The notes under the pieces are model-generated. The model was not told the DNA's origin and did not search any database. It was given only the letters and a program-made list of their open reading frames with translations. This document shows positions 36,780 through 44,797 of a stretch of 64,000 bases of DNA, in pieces; the first letter of the stretch is position 1, and each line of letters opens with the position of its first letter. A program made the translations under genes and the position numbers. Origin of the DNA: CAVYUC01 sp963771595 (GTDB lineage: Bacteria; Bacteroidota; Bacteroidia; Bacteroidales; Prolixibacteraceae); contig CAVYUC010000012.1 of NCBI GenBank assembly GCA_963771595.1, forward strand, positions 434,001 to 498,000, read 5' to 3'.

Positions 36780-37262
36780 ATGAAAGAGTTTTGTTTTTCT
36801 GCATTTTTTTTCATTTTCAGTATATTGGGTTTTCCGGTTTATGCGCAACATGTTCACAACGAAAGCCACGATTATCATATAGGATTTGGAATTAGCGAGA
36901 CTAAATTTTTGGGTGAAGATGGTTTAAAGCCGGGGCTTCACCTTCATTTTTTGAAAAGTATCAGCGCTGAAGGACGATGGGGAGTTGGAGTTGGTTTCGA
37001 GGGAGTTAAAAGTGGAAAATGGCACAACGGATTTAACCTGCTTTTAAATTACAGGCCGGTTGAATTTTTATCGTTTAACCTGGGACCCGGAATTGTGATT
37101 GAAAAAGTGGACCGGAAAAATGAAGTTAAACCTACTGTTCATCTGGAAAGTGTGCTTGAATATGACGTTTCGAAAATTCATTTGGGACCGATGGTAGGTT
37201 TTGGAATCGATAAGGAACATACTCATTTCTCATTCGGCATTCACATTGGATTTGGAATTTAG
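36780..37262 (+). CDS. Small secreted outer-membrane beta-barrel-like protein
   Basis: I started this at the ATG at 36780 (MKEFCFSAFFFIFSILG), which gives a good signal peptide ending PVYAQ; a longer start at 36741 would bury it. The mature part (about 138 residues) is His-rich at its start (HVHNESHDYH) and has alternating amphipathic strands with Gly and aromatic residues, ending in GIHIGFGI. This suits a small eight-strand barrel. The His-rich head could bind metal, which is speculation. No family recognised. Confidence 0.75.
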   Translation: MKEFCFSAFFFIFSILGFPVYAQHVHNESHDYHIGFGISETKFLGEDGLKPGLHLHFLKSISAEGRWGVGVGFEGVKSGKWHNGFNLLLNYRPVEFLSFNLGPGIVIEKVDRKNEVKPTVHLESVLEYDVSKIHLGPMVGFGIDKEHTHFSFGIHIGFGI

Positions 37263-37266
37263 CAAA

Positions 37267-37296
37267 CGAAAAAAGGAGCTCTTTTCAGCGCTCCTT
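37267..37296 (-). terminator. Terminator for the M14 operon
   Basis: AAGGAGC (37273-37279) and GCTCCTT (37290-37296) form a 7-bp stem. Read on the minus strand, a T-run follows (complement of 37269-37274). It lies between convergent genes, 23 bp past the M14 stop. Confidence 0.65.
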
Positions 37297-37318
37297 CATA
37301 AAAATAATTAAACAGCAA

Positions 37319-39040
37319 TTATAGTTCAACAGACGTGTTCAGATTTTTAGCTTTTCTGGATTCGTAATTAAAAGTTATTTTACCTTTTCCTTCAATTAAA
37401 AACTCGTATTCCACTTTATCGTATCCTTGAACTGACAGAAACTGGATTTCCGGTTTTTTATCCTTGTAACTTATTTTATCAAGGCGAATATCGTTAATTT
37501 TTCCACCAGCAACAACTTTTCCGCCCGAAACTTTTAAGATATCCAGCGGATATAGTTTACTGCTTACAGCATTGGCAGTCATTGATGGTAACCCGTTGTT
37601 GTTTTTTAACCGGACGCGCACCCGGTAAAGGTTATTATCCAGCTTTTTAACATCGAAAACTTTCATTTCAATGTCAGGTGTTTGCCGGGCAGCCAGCAGC
37701 ACAACCGATGCATTCCGATGCACCAGTTCGGGTAACATAAAAGGATGCGGAAGTCGTGAACTCATTTTTATCCAACCGCCAATTTCAATTTCACCATATA
37801 CCGGATGATTGTATTTCTCCCATTTTTTATAAAGTTCTCCCTGAACAACATTGTCGTTAAATTTTAGCTGTTCACGGTTTCTTTTCTCGTATGCATTTTC
37901 CCCGGCAGGTTGCGGTTTTTCAGTTTTCTCCTTATAGGTTTCCTGTTCGCGCTGAAATAATTCTCCCACAAATGAAAAGGCACCCTGCAGAAAAAACAAT
38001 TCCGAATCGAAATCGCCGTAAGTCGGGTATAAATCATAAGATGGCTGATAAACATATCCGGGTGTAATTTTAACGGCTTCCTTTCCAATTACGTCATAAG
38101 CAGCAATATCAGAAGGTGCAATATGAATTGACTTTTCGGAAGGCACACGCAGCCACATTCCGCCGTTATTATGAAAGGAAAAACCGATAATAATATTGGG
38201 CCGGGCAGAAATATATTCATTAATTGCCTTTAAACCCACTCCGGAATGCGGAAAATTGCCAGCGCCGCTTTGCACATACGGCGGCATCCAGTTGTAGCCC
38301 CAGTTACGATTCGGATCGAGGTATCCTTCGGCATCCTCATTTAATTTTCCATCGCCGTCATTGTCAATTCCTTCGTAACCCAACAATGTATATTCACCTT
38401 TTTCACCGGGTTTTACGCGAATTAACAGCCGGTTGTCTTCAGGATCTGCCTTATAATTTCCAAATTCATCCTTTATCCTCATTTGTGTGATGCTGCCGTC
38501 GCCATCCAAATCATCCGGCGGATCTTCATCAAACAAACCATCGCCATCATCGTCTTTCGGAACACGGATGCTCCGGCTGGAACTTGGAGTGTTTGCATCT
38601 TCGAAAAAATGATACCGTCCGTCCACATTCACCACCGGAAGGATGTAGTGCGTATTTTTATCGACTACCTCAGTTATTTTTTCGTTTTCGCCGTATTTGG
38701 TAAGCAGCATGTTGGCGTAGTACAAACACACTTCGCCGGCCTGAATTTCGTTGCCGTGAATGTTTCCGTCCACATAAACACCGGGTTTGCTCAATTCATC
38801 GCCGGTTTCGGCATTGTTAATGGTAAGTGCGTAAATTTCGCGGCCTTCTTCGCTTTTGCCAACCACATCCAGTTTGGTAAGTTTCGGATATGCTTCGTGC
38901 AGCACTTTTAATGCCTGGTTTACCTCGTCGTAATTGTAGTACCGGTCGAAGCGGAGCGGAACTTCAATTTTGCCTTTTACGGCCGAAAATGTATTTGCTC
39001 CTGAAAAAATCAGCAGGAACAGTATAAGTGTCTGTTTCAT
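37319..39040 (-). CDS. M14-family zinc carboxypeptidase, secreted
   Basis: The protein has 573 residues. The ATG at 39040 is chosen over 39052 because GGAGG lies just ahead of it and the upstream stop codon is 1 base away. It has a signal peptide (MKQTLILFLLIFSGANTFSA). Zinc-site motif NIHGNE (His95, Glu98), third ligand in GFSFHNNGG, and the catalytic Glu in FSFVGELF are all present, so it should be an active metallo-carboxypeptidase. An Asp-rich insert (DDDGDGLFDEDPPDDLDGDG and DNDGDGKLNEDAEG) probably binds calcium. A beta-rich C-terminal domain follows. It is paired with a degenerate paralogue directly upstream. Confidence 0.92.
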   Translation of the reverse strand: MKQTLILFLLIFSGANTFSAVKGKIEVPLRFDRYYNYDEVNQALKVLHEAYPKLTKLDVVGKSEEGREIYALTINNAETGDELSKPGVYVDGNIHGNEIQAGEVCLYYANMLLTKYGENEKITEVVDKNTHYILPVVNVDGRYHFFEDANTPSSSRSIRVPKDDDGDGLFDEDPPDDLDGDGSITQMRIKDEFGNYKADPEDNRLLIRVKPGEKGEYTLLGYEGIDNDGDGKLNEDAEGYLDPNRNWGYNWMPPYVQSGAGNFPHSGVGLKAINEYISARPNIIIGFSFHNNGGMWLRVPSEKSIHIAPSDIAAYDVIGKEAVKITPGYVYQPSYDLYPTYGDFDSELFFLQGAFSFVGELFQREQETYKEKTEKPQPAGENAYEKRNREQLKFNDNVVQGELYKKWEKYNHPVYGEIEIGGWIKMSSRLPHPFMLPELVHRNASVVLLAARQTPDIEMKVFDVKKLDNNLYRVRVRLKNNNGLPSMTANAVSSKLYPLDILKVSGGKVVAGGKINDIRLDKISYKDKKPEIQFLSVQGYDKVEYEFLIEGKGKITFNYESRKAKNLNTSVEL

Positions 39041-39041
39041 T

Positions 39042-40898
39042 TTATCCTCCAATTTTTATTTGTTTTTCCGCATCCCGGAACATCGCCGATTCAATCTTAG
39101 CCGTCAATGTTGTCCCTTTTTTCGCTTTCAAAATCCAGGTCATTTTTTTTACCTGGTTGCCGCCAATAATTCCAAGTGGTGTGCGCGAAATTCCCTCCAG
39201 TAATTCCATCTCGCCATTGAGTAAAATTACTACCGGGGCAGGTTGGCTGTTTCTTTGTCCCATGCCAATCGGATAGGGAAGGTACCCCTTGTTTTCGATG
39301 AATAATTCCAGCTTGTAAACACCGGCGCCCAAATCGGTCAGTTTATTATCAGCAACTTCAATTTGCGGCATTTTTGATGAAAGCTGTAAAAGCCATGGCA
39401 ACTGAATGTTCAGCAAAGAATCAATCCGTTCAGGTTTAGGCGTATTTTCCAGATAAGGAACAAAACCGCCAATTTCAACTTCTCCCAAATCAGGATGCTG
39501 AAATTTTTGCCATTCAACAAAACCTTTTCCGTTCCATTCTTTTTCAGACCAGGCCAGAAGTGCTTTTTCCTTATCAATCAACTCCTCTTTATTTTCAGTT
39601 TTCTTTTCCTTATCCTTCTCCTTTGCATCAGCCTCTGCCTTTTCCTTCTCCTCTTTTTCTGTTTTAACTTTTGGCACAGAAAACAAGTTCATGCTAAACG
39701 AAGGAAGTCCCAGGTGATAATAGGCCCAGAGTTCAAACGAACCATCTTTTGCCGGTTCAGGATCCAGATTTTCGATGCTGAAATTGTTGCTTTTCAGGTA
39801 TTCTTTATACTTCTCCGAAAATTCATTATAAAATTTCATATCGTCTTCCTGCGGATTGACTGCGGCGCCCAAATCCAGCATTCCGGCAACCATTGCAGAA
39901 GTTACTTCTGTTTCTTCCGGAACTTTTTCTTTAACCATTTCTATTAATTCATCCATAGAAAAAGACTGATTTGGCTCCACTTCAAAATACCGTGCATACC
40001 GGCCTGATAATTTTATCTGCTTAAGATCTGCATCGCCTTTCCTGGTTGCTGCAGGTGGCACCAAACAAAAATTTGATGTGCCCAATGTGTAAACCATCGC
40101 AATTTCGGGCCGGTCATAAATAAAGCGCATAATGCCATAAACTTCAGGACTTTGTCCCGGCCACAGGCCTGCTTCTTTTTTGTTTTTCGGAAAAAGGTGG
40201 GGAAATGAAATTCCAATGTTAATTCCACCTTCACCATCTTCGTTGTATTCGCCATCGCCATCATTATCAATTCCTTCGGAATAAATCTGATACTGGCCGC
40301 GTTCGCCTTTTTTTGTGTCGGCCAAAACCATTATTCTGGAATCGGCTTTCGAAACAATGTATTTTCCCTCCAAATCTTTTACGCGCATTTGGGTAATCCA
40401 TCCATCGTTGTTTAAATCGTCGAAAGCATCTTCACCGGAGCGTTCATCCACATCATTGTTTATATCGAATGCATTCACCGTGCGGCCATATTTTACACCG
40501 CTGAAAAAACCTTTTGATGCGTCGGGATTTGGCAAAGCCAGGATATACCATTTTTTGTCGGCCGTATATTGCGATGTATCGAGAAGCAATTGTGCAAATT
40601 TTAAAGCGCCTTCGGTTGCCAGCGGAACATTCCCTTCGAAATTGGCGCCGATAAACAATGCCGGGGCATCATCCTGATTGCTGCCAATTTCAAGTATCGT
40701 TACCGGCTCGCCACCCGGACTTTTGGCAATGGTGTGCAGTTTTGTTACGGCGGGATTTTTTTGCTGCATTGTTTTCAGCATTTGCTGAACTTCTGTTACT
40801 GAATGGTATTTGTTAAACGAAATACTATTCTGAGCAGAAAGTAGTTGACCAAAAGCAAATAAAATACCCGTTAAAAAAACGATCTGTTTTTTTATCAT
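39042..40898 (-). CDS. M14-like protein with lost active site (pseudo-peptidase)
   Basis: The protein has 618 residues with a signal peptide (to LLSAQ, about residue 22). It aligns along its length with the downstream M14 peptidase, sharing the Asp-rich calcium-type insert (DDLNNDGWITQMRVKD, DNDGDGEYNEDGEGG) and the C-terminal domain (LGEVEIGGFVPY). The zinc motif, however, reads NFEGNV, with Glu88 for His and Val91 for Glu. The third His segment is TLGTSNFCLVP, and the catalytic-Glu segment is SFSMNLFSV. All four key residues are gone. A long Lys/Glu-rich stretch (residues about 410-445) is inserted. It may be a binding or regulatory partner of its active neighbour. Confidence 0.88.
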   Translation of the reverse strand: MIKKQIVFLTGILFAFGQLLSAQNSISFNKYHSVTEVQQMLKTMQQKNPAVTKLHTIAKSPGGEPVTILEIGSNQDDAPALFIGANFEGNVPLATEGALKFAQLLLDTSQYTADKKWYILALPNPDASKGFFSGVKYGRTVNAFDINNDVDERSGEDAFDDLNNDGWITQMRVKDLEGKYIVSKADSRIMVLADTKKGERGQYQIYSEGIDNDGDGEYNEDGEGGINIGISFPHLFPKNKKEAGLWPGQSPEVYGIMRFIYDRPEIAMVYTLGTSNFCLVPPAATRKGDADLKQIKLSGRYARYFEVEPNQSFSMDELIEMVKEKVPEETEVTSAMVAGMLDLGAAVNPQEDDMKFYNEFSEKYKEYLKSNNFSIENLDPEPAKDGSFELWAYYHLGLPSFSMNLFSVPKVKTEKEEKEKAEADAKEKDKEKKTENKEELIDKEKALLAWSEKEWNGKGFVEWQKFQHPDLGEVEIGGFVPYLENTPKPERIDSLLNIQLPWLLQLSSKMPQIEVADNKLTDLGAGVYKLELFIENKGYLPYPIGMGQRNSQPAPVVILLNGEMELLEGISRTPLGIIGGNQVKKMTWILKAKKGTTLTAKIESAMFRDAEKQIKIGG

Positions 40899-40939
40899 TA
40901 TTTAGAATGTATAAATTGTATTAAATCAAACTTCTGTTT

Positions 40940-41716
40940 TCAGATTTGACTGAAATCCATTGGTGTTAGAAATTTTTTTCTGACTTTACTTACTGTATTG
41001 GCATAAATTTCCTTGTCTTTCATGGTATTCCATTCGTTGCTCGAGCCAAATTTCTGCCAGTTGGCTTCCCGCTCTTCCATGTCTTTAAACCACAACATGT
41101 ACGTTAACGCCGGCATGTAACCTCCGGCCAGCAACTGGCCAAAAAACACAGGGTGCAAACCAACTTTTTCAAAAAGCGGAAGCTCTTCATCATTAAACAT
41201 TTTCACTTTGCGTATTCCGGCATCTTCATTGTAACTTTCATAAGTGCGCAATTCGAACAATCCGCGGTTTTTATCGGGAATTTTAAGTTGCGGAATTGCG
41301 TCGAAAGCAGTCATCAGAAAAGTTTCGTACCGCTCAAAAACAGGCTTATCGGCTGGCAACTGGCTGTAGCTTTTTGAAGCTTCAAGAAATTTACTGTCTG
41401 AGCGCATTTCCATCACCGCATTTATATAATCTTCCGGACTTTTATGTGCGTGCAAAATATATACTTTTGGAGGTTCTTCCATACTGTATTCATTAAAAGC
41501 TCCAACTTTTGCACCGCGCGCATTCAGAAAAGGAATAACCGCTTCGGTGTAATATTCTTTTAGTTGGTTGCGGCTGCCTCCGCCGGTAAGCTGAAATACT
41601 TTCAGTTCGTAAAAATTTTTTTCTGTGTCGGGTATTGAATTTGCCCCAACTTTACCTGCAACAACCGTGGTTCCGGCTGCAAGCACTGAATTTCGTAAAA
41701 ATGCTCTTCTTTTCAT
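40940..41716 (-). CDS. NIPSNAP-domain protein with twin-arginine signal
   Basis: The protein has 258 residues. It begins MKRRAFLRNSVLAAGTTVVAG, a twin-arginine-type export signal. Two ferredoxin-like NIPSNAP repeats follow (about 35-140 and 145-255), with YELKVFQLTGGG and FELRTYESYNEDAG at the repeat starts and YMLWFKDMEERE near the end. The NIPSNAP/DABB-like fold forms dimers and often binds small ligands; function here is not known. It is 41 bp upstream of the M14-like pair and likely in one transcript. Confidence 0.87.
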   Translation of the reverse strand: MKRRAFLRNSVLAAGTTVVAGKVGANSIPDTEKNFYELKVFQLTGGGSRNQLKEYYTEAVIPFLNARGAKVGAFNEYSMEEPPKVYILHAHKSPEDYINAVMEMRSDSKFLEASKSYSQLPADKPVFERYETFLMTAFDAIPQLKIPDKNRGLFELRTYESYNEDAGIRKVKMFNDEELPLFEKVGLHPVFFGQLLAGGYMPALTYMLWFKDMEEREANWQKFGSSNEWNTMKDKEIYANTVSKVRKKFLTPMDFSQI

Positions 41717-41786
41717 TGCGATAGAATTATAGTTAATAATTTGTACTAAAGTTTAATATGACGTTAAAATCATAACCTTTCATTTT

Positions 41787-42302
41787 TTATTGAATTGGAT
41801 TATTTTTTTCTTCCGGCTTTGTCAATCCCGGGTATAATGATATTCTTTTAAAGTTATTTGTGTTTATTTCCAGTAGTTCATCATCGTCTGTTTGCGGAGT
41901 ATTGCTGAAATAAACGTTGTACACAGCATCGACAGGAACAAGCAATTTGTACTTTTCTTTTGGCGGAATGCGGATATCGTAAAAGTCGCAGTAGTTTTCC
42001 TCATCCCAGAATACATCGGTAAGCATGTTAATGTAAATGGTATCTTTTGATGGATTGATAATTTTAAGCTTTTTAAACTCATGGCCATCAGGATATAAAC
42101 CCAGGTTTACATCGGCAACCGCCAGTACAAATAATGAAGCAATAGACAAACCAATATCGGTAAAAACATTTCCTGAACGAAGTTTTTTTAGTTCATTTTG
42201 CCGTTCGCGACTGGTGGAATCATAAATGTATTTTTGTGAAGTGCAGCCAATTAACAGCAGAGTCACAGAAGTAATTATCACCAAATACTTTCGGAAAAAC
42301 AT
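41787..42302 (-). CDS. Hypothetical lipoprotein
   Basis: The protein has 171 residues with a lipoprotein signal (Cys20 in LLLIGC). A short helical region with a second hydrophobic stretch (IGLSIASLFVLAVADVNLG, about 51-69) is followed by a beta-rich domain rich in Asp and aromatic residues (FWDEENYCDFYDIRIPP). No family recognised. It is 70 bp upstream of the NIPSNAP gene on the same strand. Confidence 0.78.
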   Translation of the reverse strand: MFFRKYLVIITSVTLLLIGCTSQKYIYDSTSRERQNELKKLRSGNVFTDIGLSIASLFVLAVADVNLGLYPDGHEFKKLKIINPSKDTIYINMLTDVFWDEENYCDFYDIRIPPKEKYKLLVPVDAVYNVYFSNTPQTDDDELLEINTNNFKRISLYPGLTKPEEKNNPIQ

Positions 42303-42573
42303 ACGTCGATTATTTTATTTGCCAATATAGTAATTATTGTGTTGCAACTGACCGATAGTTCTTATCAAATCATGATTTAAAGTAACAGTAAAAGTAACTT
42401 TTTGGCTTTGAAGACGTGTTACTGTTTTCGACATAAATATGAATTTATTCCTGAGATAAAAAAAACAATATTTTGGCATCCTTGTTTTATAAATTAAGAA
42501 ATCGAGAAACACACAATATGAAACAAGGTATACTTAAAAGTTAATTTTTAACGTTTTTAAAAAAAGCAAAGTC

Positions 42574-43161
42574 ATGAAAAAAGCATTTTTTAGTATCCTG
42601 GTCCTTTTTATTACATCTGCAGTTGTTGCCCAGCCTACCTTCGATATAGGAATAAAAGCCGGCATTAATAATTCAAAAGTTACCTTAAACAAAAGTGAAT
42701 ACAATTCAGAATCGATTGTTAAAATGCACTTTGGTGCTTTTAGCCGTTTAGGATGGGGCAAAATCTATGTTCAGCCGGAAGCTTATTTTAGTTCGAAAGG
42801 TGGCGAAATAAAATCGAGCGTTTTGGAAACAGCCACACAATTTAATTATAACTGTATTGACGTTCCGGTTTTACTTGGCGTGAAATTGTTGCAGGGAGGT
42901 GCTGCAAATCTGCGCATTATGGCCGGTCCTGTGTTTAGTATAATGACTTCGAACCGTATTAAAGGCGATGATTTGATAAATCCTGATTACTACGAAAATA
43001 ATTATTTTGGATTTCAGTATGGCGCCGGTGTCGATTTTTTAAGTTTTTTCCTGGATGCCCGAATGGAGCATGGTTCGAACAATTTGTACTATCATCCCGG
43101 ACTTGATTTGGACGGAAAAAACCAGACATTCATGCTGACTGTCGGGTTTAAAATTCTTTAA
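42574..43161 (+). CDS. PorT-like outer-membrane beta-barrel protein
   Basis: The protein has 195 residues with a signal peptide (VVAQ, about residue 20). It is a typical outer-membrane beta-barrel of the PorT/OMP_b-brl_2 type: FDIGIKAGINNSKV at the start, FNYNCIDVPVLLGVKLL, FGFQYGAGVDFLSFFLDAR, and a final strand FMLTVGFKIL. The role is unknown; such proteins are abundant and usually structural or adhesin-like. It converges with the FGE-like gene 5 bp away. Confidence 0.88.
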   Translation: MKKAFFSILVLFITSAVVAQPTFDIGIKAGINNSKVTLNKSEYNSESIVKMHFGAFSRLGWGKIYVQPEAYFSSKGGEIKSSVLETATQFNYNCIDVPVLLGVKLLQGGAANLRIMAGPVFSIMTSNRIKGDDLINPDYYENNYFGFQYGAGVDFLSFFLDARMEHGSNNLYYHPGLDLDGKNQTFMLTVGFKIL

Positions 43162-43166
43162 CGGAT

Positions 43167-44333
43167 TTATTTTACGGAAAACACACAACGAAAACCGAGG
43201 TGCGACATGCCGGTGTCTTCGGTGCATTTCATACGTGCCGCCGCCCGGTATCCCGAACAGTAGGAATCGCTGCATAAAAAAGAACCTCCGCGAATTACTC
43301 TTTTTCTAACATTTGGTTCCATCGGGTCATAACTTGTTTCAGGACCTGATGGATTTTCTGCAATTTTACCGGTGTCGAAAGTTTTGTAATAATCGTGGTG
43401 GTATAAATCGTTGCACCATTCCCACACGTTTCCGGCCATATCATAAACTCCAAAACCGTTTGGCTCATATTGTTTTACGGGAGCCAGTAATTCGTACCCG
43501 TCGGCGCGCGAATTATAAACCGGAAATTCGCCATCCCAGCTGTTTGCTTTTGGCTGGCCTTCGTTTACTTTTTCAAAACCCCAGGCATAAACATAATCAT
43601 CATGTCCGCCACGTGCTGCATATTCCCATTCTGCTTCCGTCGGAAGCCGCTTGCCGGCCCATTTTGCGTAAGCCGCCGCATCTTGCCAGCTCACATGAAC
43701 AACCGGATAATTTTCGAGCCCGTCAACAGAACTGTCTGGTCCATACGGATGTTTCCAGTTGGCGCCGCGGGTCCAGCTCCACCAGTTCGATACGTCATTT
43801 AGGTTTACGCGGTGACTGGGCGGTGTAAAAACCAGCGATGAAGCTTTTAATAAACTTTCATCTGGTTTGGGAGTTCCCGGAGGCAGTTGTTTTTTCAATT
43901 CCTGCCAGTTTACATCTTTTTCAGCAGTGGTAATATAGCCGGTTTCATCAACAAATTTTTGAAACTGCGCGTTGGTTACCGGGTGCGGATCGATTAAAAA
44001 ACTATTCACTTTTACTGGATGTACCGGGTATTCATCCTCCCTCGCAAAGTTTGCATCGCGTGCACCCATCCGGAAAACCCCATCGGGAATGTAAATCATT
44101 TCGTTTAAAAGCGGATTGCTTCTTTTTAGCGAATCAATATCAATTTCAGAAACAGGTTTTGTTTTCAAATTCGCAGCCCCAAACCGTGCAGGTACAGACG
44201 AAACACAGCAATCCAAAGTGCTGTCCTTTTCCTGGTAATCTGTGGTGGTTTTGCTTTTTGATTTAATCTGACATCCTGAAATCAGCGCAACCAAAGCAAA
44301 TAAATATGTTGGGATTAAAACTGAACTTTTCAT
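43167..44333 (-). CDS. Formylglycine-generating enzyme (SUMF1)-family lipoprotein
   Basis: The protein has 388 residues with a lipoprotein signal (Cys21 in LISGC). The FGE-sulfatase domain covers about 75-388: IPDGVFRMGARDANF, HPVTNAQFQKFVDETGY, GKRLPTEAEWEYAARGG, MAGNVWEWCND, and RGGSFLCSDSYCSGYR. Cys354 and Cys359 keep the spacing of the catalytic pair Cys336/Cys341 in human FGE, which most bacterial homologues lack. It may therefore really convert the active-site Cys of sulfatases to formylglycine. No sulfatase gene lies within this window, so its client must be elsewhere. Confidence 0.88.
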   Translation of the reverse strand: MKSSVLIPTYLFALVALISGCQIKSKSKTTTDYQEKDSTLDCCVSSVPARFGAANLKTKPVSEIDIDSLKRSNPLLNEMIYIPDGVFRMGARDANFAREDEYPVHPVKVNSFLIDPHPVTNAQFQKFVDETGYITTAEKDVNWQELKKQLPPGTPKPDESLLKASSLVFTPPSHRVNLNDVSNWWSWTRGANWKHPYGPDSSVDGLENYPVVHVSWQDAAAYAKWAGKRLPTEAEWEYAARGGHDDYVYAWGFEKVNEGQPKANSWDGEFPVYNSRADGYELLAPVKQYEPNGFGVYDMAGNVWEWCNDLYHHDYYKTFDTGKIAENPSGPETSYDPMEPNVRKRVIRGGSFLCSDSYCSGYRAAARMKCTEDTGMSHLGFRCVFSVK

Positions 44334-44452
44334 TTTGTTTCAAATAATTTCGAGATAAAGATGTTTTAATCTTTTGTATTTTCAAAAAAATGGCAGGTAA
44401 ATAATTTTATTGCATCAATTCAGATTAAGGTGAGGTTCCTTTTGATTCACAG

Positions 44453-44500
44453 TTCGACTACACTCACTGTGACAGGTTTTAATTCGCTCAACGTGAAAGG
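44453..44500. repeat. Two degenerate copies of a TTCG...CTCA...GTGA intergenic repeat
   Basis: TTCGACTACACTCACTGTGA (from 44453) and TTCGCTCAACGTGAAAGG (44483-44500) share the same skeleton and the same following GGTTTTA. They resemble dispersed intergenic elements of the type CTTCGACTNCGCTCAGTGTGA that recur in Bacteroidota genomes; the comparison is from memory. Confidence 0.45.
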
Positions 44501-44502
44501 TT

Positions 44503-44763
44503 TTATTCCTTCTTTTTAAACCAGTTTTTGGGGTTCAGTTGGTTTTTATATTTGGTAAACAGTTCTTTTCCAACTAATAATCCGCCGGCCCAGAATACCA
44601 CTTCCATAAGCACCAGGCTGGTGGTAGATAAGATGACTTTTGTTTTAACGGAGAATTCAAGCAGCGGAATTATAAAAGTAGCGGCAAAGAAAACGCCGGA
44701 GAACACCATTAAAAAAATTCCGAGTTTAATTTGGAAGTTCTTTTTTTGTTTCTGATTTTCCAT
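44503..44763 (-). CDS. Small two-helix membrane protein (transporter-suffix-domain type)
   Basis: The protein has 86 residues with two hydrophobic helices (about 13-33 and 42-63), a basic N-terminus and a Lys-rich C-terminus (NPKNWFKKKE). KLGIFLMVFSGVFFAATFII and VVFWAGGLLVGKELFTKY resemble the small membrane proteins annotated as transporter-suffix-domain proteins. Function unknown. Lies between the GH20 and FGE-like genes on the same strand. Confidence 0.8.
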   Translation of the reverse strand: MENQKQKKNFQIKLGIFLMVFSGVFFAATFIIPLLEFSVKTKVILSTTSLVLMEVVFWAGGLLVGKELFTKYKNQLNPKNWFKKKE

Positions 44764-44797
44764 ATTTTAAATCAAGAATTATTTTTACCTGAACACA

